A DNA stretch of 64,000 nucleotides, taken from positions 1 to 64,000 of the forward strand of contig JAILLA010000031.1 in NCBI GenBank assembly GCA_024693325.1, read 5' to 3'. Of this stretch, positions 57,617 through 64,000 are shown one piece after another. Position 1 is the stretch's first letter. Each line of letters opens with the position of its first letter. The notes beneath the pieces are model-generated. The model made no database searches and was not told the origin of the DNA. It saw only the letters and a program-made list of their open reading frames with translations. The position numbers and the translations under genes are program-made. Source of the stretch: Solobacterium sp. (GTDB lineage: Bacteria; Bacillota_I; Bacilli_A; Erysipelotrichales; Erysipelotrichaceae).

Positions 57617-59006
57617 AAAAAATCCCCCTTGTACGTAAATGTCCTTTATCTGTTAATACTGTCAGCGCATGTCGAATCTTGTGAATTGGTAACTCACTGA
57701 CATGTAATGTCAGGTCCTGAAGAGTAAACTCATCATCAAAATGTTCAATTATCGTCCTGTACACCGTCCCAACGTAAGTACTGTCGCAAAATGGGCAGCT
57801 ATACTGAGAAAGTGGTGTCATCGTGAATGTGTTTCCACATGCAGTATGCTTCAAAGTCAGAAAATTATGCTTTGGCACCGGATATCTAAGGATTTGGAAT
57901 GGAGGAAGTTTTTTCAAAGAAATTGGCTTCTTCTGCTTATCTTCCAGTTCACATACACAAGGATGTGGTTTCAGTATCCTGCTTGTATTGACGACCGACT
58001 GTCTGCCACATTTTTCGTGTTCGATAACAATTCTTGACGGTGAAAAAGGTTCTCTCGCAAGTCTGTACGACTCACCGCCGGCATTCAGAATCTTCGAAAT
58101 GCGGCTTTCAAAACTGAGTTCAGAGTCACAAGAAGGACAATTTATTCCATGCTGAATTGTTTCTTCATTTGTATAGAATTCACTTCCACATGAGTGCTTT
58201 ACTTTGAAAAGATACCGTGGTCCATCAATCAGTTGATAGTCAGCAGGTAAATTCAGTTTCCACGGATAATGACTGCAGAAGTAGTCATAAGCATCAGCAT
58301 ATGATGAGAACACCAACATCATCGTTTTGAAAACAAGAGGCATGAGCACATTAACGTTTTTCTCCGAAATTTTACCGAAATGCTGCGGTATGAGGTTTTT
58401 GACTGATTCATCTTTAAGCCAATCTAAAATATCATCACGTCCTACTTGCAGCGGACTCTTGTAGTACTGATACACCCACTCAGAGTAGTCAGTACCATTA
58501 ACGACCTCTACGGGAGATCCTGTTGAAAAATCGAACATGTCAATATCTTTTATGTATCCACAACTGATCAACGGCACATGATGCACAGGACAAACATCCA
58601 CCCCTGGAAGATAATGGAACCGGCGTAAGACTTTTGTTTCATCCCAGCAATGAGGACAAACGTTTATTTTTACAGGATAAAGTGATGCTGACTTATCGAA
58701 ATGAATAGGATAATCTGTCACCTCAGCAGTATACGCAGCTATCTCATGTGACTTTAAAAATGGGTACTGGTAAGGAAAAAGGGTCAAACTTTTAGTAAAC
58801 TCAGAGATGTCATTTTCTATCAGCAAAGTTAATGCTGAATGATACATATTCATATCAAGTGCATTAGGTTGGGCGGATAATGAACTCTTTGTTATTGCGG
58901 TATTATAAAAATCTGACAAATTGTTAAAGCCGTTAGCATATGCCAATCTCAAATAATATGAAATTGCCAATTCATCTTTTTCTGCTTTTATTTGTGTCGG
59001 CAACAT
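57600..59006 (-). CDS. TniQ/TnsD-like target-selection protein
   Basis: N-terminal TniQ domain with CPHCWDETKVLRRFHYLPGVDVCPVHHVPLISCG zinc finger plus further CxxC pairs and a C-terminal winged-helix-like region. Start MLPTQIKAEKDELAISYYLRLAYANGF after GAGAAAGGAGATCCCT. Confidence 0.92.
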   Translation of the reverse strand: MLPTQIKAEKDELAISYYLRLAYANGFNNLSDFYNTAITKSSLSAQPNALDMNMYHSALTLLIENDISEFTKSLTLFPYQYPFLKSHEIAAYTAEVTDYPIHFDKSASLYPVKINVCPHCWDETKVLRRFHYLPGVDVCPVHHVPLISCGYIKDIDMFDFSTGSPVEVVNGTDYSEWVYQYYKSPLQVGRDDILDWLKDESVKNLIPQHFGKISEKNVNVLMPLVFKTMMLVFSSYADAYDYFCSHYPWKLNLPADYQLIDGPRYLFKVKHSCGSEFYTNEETIQHGINCPSCDSELSFESRISKILNAGGESYRLAREPFSPSRIVIEHEKCGRQSVVNTSRILKPHPCVCELEDKQKKPISLKKLPPFQILRYPVPKHNFLTLKHTACGNTFTMTPLSQYSCPFCDSTYVGTVYRTIIEHFDDEFTLQDLTLHVSELPIHKIRHALTVLTDKGHLRTRGIFYAIQN

Positions 59007-59083
59007 AGGGATCTCCTTTCTCTTATGAGGGGATTTCCCTGCAACAAACAAAGAGCGCTCTGCACAGGAAAATCCCGTGACAT
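58988..59083 (-). CDS. Putative 31-aa leader ORF overlapping the tniQ start
   Basis: AAAGGAG-6 nt-ATG; MSRDFPVQSALCLLQGNPLIRERRSLCCRHK*; runs 19 nt into tniQ in another frame. Confidence 0.35.
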   Translation of the reverse strand: MSRDFPVQSALCLLQGNPLIRERRSLCCRHK

Positions 59084-59093
59084 AGAGCGCTCC
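59030..59093 (-). promoter_or_regulatory. Interlocking inverted repeats in the tniQ leader (possible attenuator/alternative structure)
   Basis: Pair 1: AGAGCGCTCT (59052-59061) with AGAGCGCTC (59084-59092). Pair 2: GGGATTTCCCTG (59030-59041) with CAGGAAAATCCC (59065-59076), one mismatch. The pairs cross. Confidence 0.55.
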
Positions 59094-59292
59094 TTTTTTT
59101 GCATTACGAGCCAAATTAAGCTCCGCCCCCGGTATCACTCCCCAACACCTGCTCTTCACATAGCCGAAGGATCATTGTTAGCCGAGTAGCTTCTGTCTAT
59201 ATTATTATATCACACTTCCGAATCATCAGTTTGAACTATTTCCAAGCATGAATTATATGAATGCACAAATATATTTGCTTGCAATAGCAATT

Positions 59293-59712
59293 TCATTTTG
59301 CAGGGCTCTGTTTTGCATATCTTTCGTATAACTGAATAGATTTGTTGATCAGCTGTATCACTTCATCTTTATTCCATTCGAAATTCACTGGTAAATCTCC
59401 CCGTTTCTGCAAATCCAATTTTTTATCGTAGCAATAAAAATCCAAAAAATCATTTATATGTTCTGCTATTTCTTCAATACTGGTGTAATCCGATGTAAAA
59501 TTCCCAAATGTTTCTAAACCGCTTGGACGGCGTACATTTAGACACGTCATTACCCGATAATGATTATTATCTTCAATCTCTATTATCTTTACAGCCACAA
59601 TTTTTTTAATGTTTAAGGTTATTAATAATTTTGAATCTTGTTCAACAATTTTGCTATGTGGGAACCATTGTAAATAACGTTGTTTCTGTTCATCTGCAGT
59701 CATAAGGTACAC
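59293..59712 (-). CDS. Hypothetical protein, AT-rich
   Basis: 139-aa ORF with a plausible start near an RBS (GGAGGAGTGTACC); no recognised domain. Confidence 0.55.
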   Translation of the reverse strand: MYLMTADEQKQRYLQWFPHSKIVEQDSKLLITLNIKKIVAVKIIEIEDNNHYRVMTCLNVRRPSGLETFGNFTSDYTSIEEIAEHINDFLDFYCYDKKLDLQKRGDLPVNFEWNKDEVIQLINKSIQLYERYAKQSPAK

Positions 59713-59900
59713 TCCTCCCCCAGGTGTAACAAATGAATCTTGGTACCGCCACTACAATAACACTAACGATACAGAAAAATGAATATCTGTTTAAATATTT
59801 CTCGATATTAGTCATCTATATCAAGCTGACATTGTATTATTATATTTATTGCTATCCAGATAAGTTTCAAATTACAATAATAATGTGTTTAGGATGAACA

Positions 59901-60518
59901 ATGAAAAAAAAGATTAATGTAATATTGTCAGTTTTTATGGTTTTATGCTTATTTACAGTCAGTTGTAATTCTTCATGTAGAAAGCAGATAGAGACATATG
60001 ATGATTTAAGGCCCTCAATGAAGATGTTTTCAGACATCAGTAACTGTTATGAGGCGAGTAGTGATCATTTTTGTGTAAAAATAACTGGTATTCAGAAATC
60101 AGAAGATGATTTCTCTTATCAGTATTCTTATGCATTAGCCATTGCTTGTACGAAAGACGAACCAATGAGAATCCGAAATATTGAATTCTATAATGATCAA
60201 TTGCTTGATCAAAAGCTAGTTGGTTTTTCACTTCCACAAAAGTTTCAAATATTGGACTATTTCGAGAACACCAATTTTACGGATAAGTATTCTTTTGAAG
60301 CATTCCAGTGGATTATTAAAAAAAGCATTTCCAAAGACACCTTAAAACATATTGATTACAGTGAAGAAGAACTAGACAACAGCATGAAGAAAATAAACAT
60401 AAAGTTTGTGTTCAATATGCAAGAGGAGTTGATAGAAATATCCTGTGATCAGTTACTGCCATTTGAGATTCCATTTTTCAGAGGAGACTATATGTTTGGG
60501 GTTTTAAGTGATTTCTGA
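59901..60518 (+). CDS. Hypothetical lipoprotein
   Basis: Signal peptide and lipobox: MKKKINVILSVFMVLCLFTVSCNSSC. Confidence 0.7.
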   Translation: MKKKINVILSVFMVLCLFTVSCNSSCRKQIETYDDLRPSMKMFSDISNCYEASSDHFCVKITGIQKSEDDFSYQYSYALAIACTKDEPMRIRNIEFYNDQLLDQKLVGFSLPQKFQILDYFENTNFTDKYSFEAFQWIIKKSISKDTLKHIDYSEEELDNSMKKINIKFVFNMQEELIEISCDQLLPFEIPFFRGDYMFGVLSDF

Positions 60519-60545
60519 ATCATGAAAAAAGAAAGGTAGGATAGT

Positions 60546-60950
60546 ATGAAGATTTCAGAATTACTGTTTTCAAGGCTTTTCATGATTCTGTTTACCTACT
60601 GTGCATGGTTTCTGGGACTCAGTCCTCAGTTATCACAAACAAACAGAATCCTGTGCTTTCTGATCACGGTCATCTGGATGATATATATTCTCCTTTATGC
60701 TTACCGGAGAAACAGTCTTTTTGTAAAAATCTACGGCTGGGCATTTCTGTTTATGGCTGTTCTGGTTCTTGGCACAAAGCTGTTTCATTTGCCGTATGAT
60801 CTGACGATCCTTGCGGTGTTTCTGTATCCTCCTTTCGGCGGATTACCACTGCAGAATCGTCCGGTACTGCTGGTTTCATTGATCTCGGTCTACTGGATAA
60901 TCGTGCTTGGAATATGTTACCGTGACAGACTGTCACACCTGAAACGTTAA
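60546..60950 (+). CDS. Hypothetical membrane protein
   Basis: 134-aa multi-TM ORF with RBS GAAAGGTAGGATAGT. Confidence 0.65.
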   Translation: MKISELLFSRLFMILFTYCAWFLGLSPQLSQTNRILCFLITVIWMIYILLYAYRRNSLFVKIYGWAFLFMAVLVLGTKLFHLPYDLTILAVFLYPPFGGLPLQNRPVLLVSLISVYWIIVLGICYRDRLSHLKR

Positions 60951-60975
60951 AATACGGATTTGAGGAATTGTACGT

Positions 60976-61305
60976 ATGAAAAAGAGAAGCATTTACTCCC
61001 TGATCTGTGCCGCAGTCATTGCGGCAGGATGCGCATTGATAACAGCACTGAAAGGCTGGGGTCTTTCCGAATTCTGCTACTGCATGATCGCGGCAGGACT
61101 TATAGCATGCGTGGCCGGTGTTGGATTTACACCATCAAATCGCAGCGGGATTGGCAGAGGACAGTTTGGTACAGGCATGGAAAAACTTGTCCTGGATTCA
61201 TGGCAGATGGAAGGAAAAAAGAGACAGAACAGTACGATCGATTTCCTGTATATCGGCGGTGCACTCTGTGCAGCCCTGGGATTCCTGATCATGGCTGTGT
61301 TCTGA
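60976..61305 (+). CDS. Hypothetical membrane protein
   Basis: 109-aa ORF with three TM-like segments (SLICAAVIAAGCALI; YCMIAAGLIACVAGVGF; FLYIGGALCAALGFLIMAVF). Confidence 0.65.
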   Translation: MKKRSIYSLICAAVIAAGCALITALKGWGLSEFCYCMIAAGLIACVAGVGFTPSNRSGIGRGQFGTGMEKLVLDSWQMEGKKRQNSTIDFLYIGGALCAALGFLIMAVF

Positions 61306-61435
61306 TCATCCGTCTTCACACTGCTCCGGCAGTATTGAAAGAAAACAGATCAGGACGCAGTGTTTGTCAGAACGAAACAGTACCCGATTTATCAGATGAA
61401 TACGAAAACACTCAAATATTTTGGAGGCAATCAAG

Positions 61436-62047
61436 ATGGCAAGAATATGTTCAGTATGCGGCAAAAAAGCAGATACTATGCTTCAGAGCGGAAACGTTGT
61501 CGGATCTGCTGTGATCTGCTGGGACTGTTATCTCAAGATCAAACACTTTTCCAAACAGAAGGTTTTTGAAACACCTGAAGCACTCGAAGAGAATGAAGCA
61601 ATCGTCATGCAGGAGCTGCAAGACAATCAGTTCCCGGAAAGTGTTATTGAAGAATACAGAAAATACTATGCAATGAAAAAGAATCCGGTTCTTGCTTCAG
61701 GAGAAGATCCTGTAATGATTACCACGACACCTGAATTCAGTGGATATCAGATCCGTGAATATAAAGGCCTTGTATCCGGAGAAGTTGTGATCGGTACTGG
61801 CATATTATCCGGCATGGAAGCAGGTGTAGCGGATATGTTCGGCTCCGAAGCATCGGCTTATGGAGAAAAAATCGATGCGGCAGAGTCTGTTGCTGCCAGA
61901 AGGGCATACCGTGAAGCCTGCAGAAAAGGCGGCAATGCGATTGTCGGTGCAAAACTGGATCTGGAACTGTTCGCAAGAGATCTGATCTGTGTCATGGTCA
62001 GCGGTACTGCAGTATTGATCGAAAAGGAGAATGAAGAACAGAAATGA
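61436..62047 (+). CDS. YbjQ family protein with N-terminal zinc-ribbon-like domain
   Basis: MARICSVCGKKADTML...ICWDCYLKI (CxxC...CxxC) plus YQIREYKGLVSGEVVIGTGILSGMEAGVADMFGSEASAYGEKI...GGNAIVGAKLDLE. Confidence 0.88.
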   Translation: MARICSVCGKKADTMLQSGNVVGSAVICWDCYLKIKHFSKQKVFETPEALEENEAIVMQELQDNQFPESVIEEYRKYYAMKKNPVLASGEDPVMITTTPEFSGYQIREYKGLVSGEVVIGTGILSGMEAGVADMFGSEASAYGEKIDAAESVAARRAYREACRKGGNAIVGAKLDLELFARDLICVMVSGTAVLIEKENEEQK

Positions 62048-62561
62048 GATCCGGCTGTACAATGTGATTTTTCCAATATATTTCATTCTGTATTTTCCGA
62101 ACCCGTTCTGGGTGATTGCAATTCCATTGAATTATGTCATTGACAGCCTTGTGCTTCGCCTGGGACTGAAGCTGTGCCGGATCTATGAGAACAAAGAGGA
62201 ACGCAGGCATTTTATAAACAGAACAGCATGGAAGCTGTGCATTGCCGGATTTACTGCGGATTATCTTGGTGTCCTGTTTCTGATGTATTTTCCGCAGTTG
62301 TTTCTGTCGGAGCAGCTTGCAAGGGAAATTGCCACAGCACAATATACCAGCCCGTTTGTCTCATCGGATGTACTTGCAGTATTTCTGGCTACTGTAGTAT
62401 TCTCCGGCATATGCATCTGTATAATTGACCGGTGGATTCTGAAGAAACAGGGACTTGATGCAAAAACAGCCGGGAAGATTGCATTATTGCTGGCAGTGCT
62501 TACAGCACCGTATCTGACGCTGTATCCTACAGGAATGATCATGAATTATGAAACATTCTGA
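62031..62561 (+). CDS. Hypothetical membrane protein
   Basis: 176-aa multi-TM ORF overlapping the ybjQ-like gene. Confidence 0.6.
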   Translation: MKNRNEIRLYNVIFPIYFILYFPNPFWVIAIPLNYVIDSLVLRLGLKLCRIYENKEERRHFINRTAWKLCIAGFTADYLGVLFLMYFPQLFLSEQLAREIATAQYTSPFVSSDVLAVFLATVVFSGICICIIDRWILKKQGLDAKTAGKIALLLAVLTAPYLTLYPTGMIMNYETF

Positions 62562-62591
62562 CATATAAGAAAGAGAGGGTTATATGCATTC

Positions 62592-62747
62592 ATGAAAGAC
62601 CTTAATTATCTGGTGTTTCTTGTCGGACTGTTTATCAGTTTTATGACCGGCATTATTACACTGCTGATATTCCATGATTTATCTTTTTCCGGAATGTGCA
62701 TCATTGCTTCCGCAATTCTGTATTCCCATTCACTGGAACAGAAATAA
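62592..62747 (+). CDS. 51-aa membrane protein (below the ORF-track cutoff)
   Basis: MKDLNYLVFLVGLFISFMTGIITLLIFHDLSFSGMCIIASAILYSHSLEQK* in a collinear cluster. Confidence 0.5.
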   Translation: MKDLNYLVFLVGLFISFMTGIITLLIFHDLSFSGMCIIASAILYSHSLEQK

Positions 62748-62753
62748 TGCTTT

Positions 62754-63206
62754 ATGAAAACTATGGAAAAAATGCTCCATGATGAATACCTGGCGCTTGC
62801 ATGGATCGCAGTAACGGTAGTGCTTGATGTAATCTGCATATTTGCGCCTTTTGTATCCTCTGCATTGTGGTTTAAGTTCATATGCTCGATTATGTATTCA
62901 GCCTTTATGGTTTATTACGCGTGTTCAGCTACCAATCGTACATACTATTTCCATGTGATCGTTGTTATATGTTTACTGCTGACGGCAGTATATCTTGCTG
63001 ATTTAAATCATCCAGCCATTATCCCGGAAAATCTGCTGATCCCGGCAACCGCAATTTTTCTGTTTCCATATAACGGGGCGATGGAGGTGTTTGGTGCATT
63101 TATGAATCCGTATCTGATGGTATTGCTGTTTCAATTGTTATTGCTTGCAGTACATTGCTTATTCCGCAAACATAGTACGGAGAGAAATGAGGATTATATC
63201 GGGTAG
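62754..63206 (+). CDS. Hypothetical membrane protein
   Basis: 150-aa multi-TM ORF. Confidence 0.6.
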   Translation: MKTMEKMLHDEYLALAWIAVTVVLDVICIFAPFVSSALWFKFICSIMYSAFMVYYACSATNRTYYFHVIVVICLLLTAVYLADLNHPAIIPENLLIPATAIFLFPYNGAMEVFGAFMNPYLMVLLFQLLLLAVHCLFRKHSTERNEDYIG

Positions 63207-63254
63207 AAGGATAGGTATTTTTGTAACAGACATGACTGAGAGGCAGGACAGCTT

Positions 63255-63917
63255 ATGAAAAAATGGATTGCGGGAGCTTTGCTGTTTGTACTTTTTATCG
63301 CAGCTTTCATAAATAACGAAGGGAAAAGATACAACGGATATGATCCGGACAGTCCCTATATCGGCTATTCCGGGCCAATGTATTCTGTTGTATCACTTCG
63401 GGATGATGATCTTATGACAGTACAGGAACGGAACGTGTCATTTGATTTTTCTACATATCAGGATGACTGGTTTGATACCGGGTATATTGATTTTCTGAGA
63501 CAGCAGGAATGGTACGATGCAACTATGGAAAAGCAGCTGAAAGAACTGCGTCAGTTCAAGGGTGTTTACAGTGACGATGTCCTGCTGAAAGACACCTATA
63601 CCATTCAGAATCATTCTTCCGCAGAAGAGACAGCTGTCCTCGTATATCCTTTTGTATCAAATATCTCGGAAATATCGGAGAGACGGCCGGAGCTGTTCCT
63701 GAATGGACAACAGATCCATACTGATATTCGTTATGGTGATGTCTGGGATGGTGCACGGAGAGTGTGTGACAATTCCAACCAGGAATACCGTGAGCTGCTG
63801 AAAGACAATGCATATCTGGATCATGCGCTGAGCGAAGAAAGATATAATCTTCCCGATCTTCCATTCCATTTATATAAAATGGACAATATTTTGCTAATCA
63901 CAGTCCATCTTTTATAA
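63255..63917 (+). CDS. Hypothetical secreted/membrane-anchored protein
   Basis: N-terminal signal anchor MKKWIAGALLFVLFIAAFINN; RBS-like AGGCAGGACAGC. Confidence 0.6.
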   Translation: MKKWIAGALLFVLFIAAFINNEGKRYNGYDPDSPYIGYSGPMYSVVSLRDDDLMTVQERNVSFDFSTYQDDWFDTGYIDFLRQQEWYDATMEKQLKELRQFKGVYSDDVLLKDTYTIQNHSSAEETAVLVYPFVSNISEISERRPELFLNGQQIHTDIRYGDVWDGARRVCDNSNQEYRELLKDNAYLDHALSEERYNLPDLPFHLYKMDNILLITVHLL

Positions 63918-64000
63918 AGAAAGCAAAAACAATGATTTATAATGAACACGAAAGCATATGGACAGAAAAATATTGCGAAATTACATATATAACATTCTGT

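Larger units (their letters stand above)
53034..59210 (-). mobile_element. Tn7-like transposition module (tniQ-tnsA-tnsB-tnsC plus one end); outer boundary on the tniQ side not found
   Basis: Four contiguous overlapping transposition genes plus TnsB-site-like repeats. The element may extend beyond 59210 and past the window. Confidence 0.88.

Noticed and set aside
59007-59159. N-terminal extension of TniQ (MKSRCWGVIPGAELNLARNAKK...)
   Set aside because: No typical TniQ content, and it overlaps the structured leader. MLPTQIKAEKDELAISYYLRL at 59006 has a strong RBS. The frame is open, so this is not fully excluded.
59101-59200. Possible SRP RNA/tmRNA-like gene upstream of tniQ
   Set aside because: The GC-rich stretch lacks the conserved SRP tetraloop or tmRNA hallmarks; better treated as a 5' leader.
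53034-59210. CRISPR-associated transposon (CAST)
   Set aside because: No Cas genes, no CRISPR-like repeat array, and no guide-like repeat seen on either strand in the window.
59190-59240. Possible transposon right end (ATCAGTTTGAACTATTT resembling an inverted TnsB site)
   Set aside because: Too few matches to the 22-bp consensus and no repeated copies.

Overview
The window is about 64 kb of a Bacillota-like chromosome; an Erysipelotrichia-type host is my inference from gene content, and no rRNA or tRNA was seen to confirm it. Most of it is accessory metabolism: oxidoreductases, SDRs, TetR/AraC/MerR regulators, MATE exporters, esterases, GH31, a glycyl-radical-enzyme cluster with an FSA-type aldolase and DeoR regulator, and a trehalose PTS operon. 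The most notable region is 53.0-59.2 kb. It holds a complete Tn7-like transposition module (tniQ/tnsD-like, tnsA, tnsB, tnsC, all on the minus strand with overlapping genes). The tnsC side is bounded by three direct 22-bp repeats that closely resemble Tn7 TnsB-binding sites (e.g. GACAATTCTAAACTGAACAAAA), 54-56 bp apart. The outermost repeat lies 8 bp inside a 5'-TG, so I place the probable transposon end at about 53034, just upstream of ispD. No matching opposite end was found before 64000, so the 59.3-64 kb genes may be cargo. The tniQ 5' leader has two interlocking inverted-repeat pairs and a short ORF with a strong Shine-Dalgarno that overlaps the tniQ start, a possible attenuation device. 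Other leads are a five-copy TreR-like operator array, operators between divergent promoters in the glycyl radical cluster, a ParB-like/BMP-like fusion protein, a perfect palindrome at the crp-like promoter, and two apparent frameshifted genes. All calls come from reading the sequence and translations; no database search was run.
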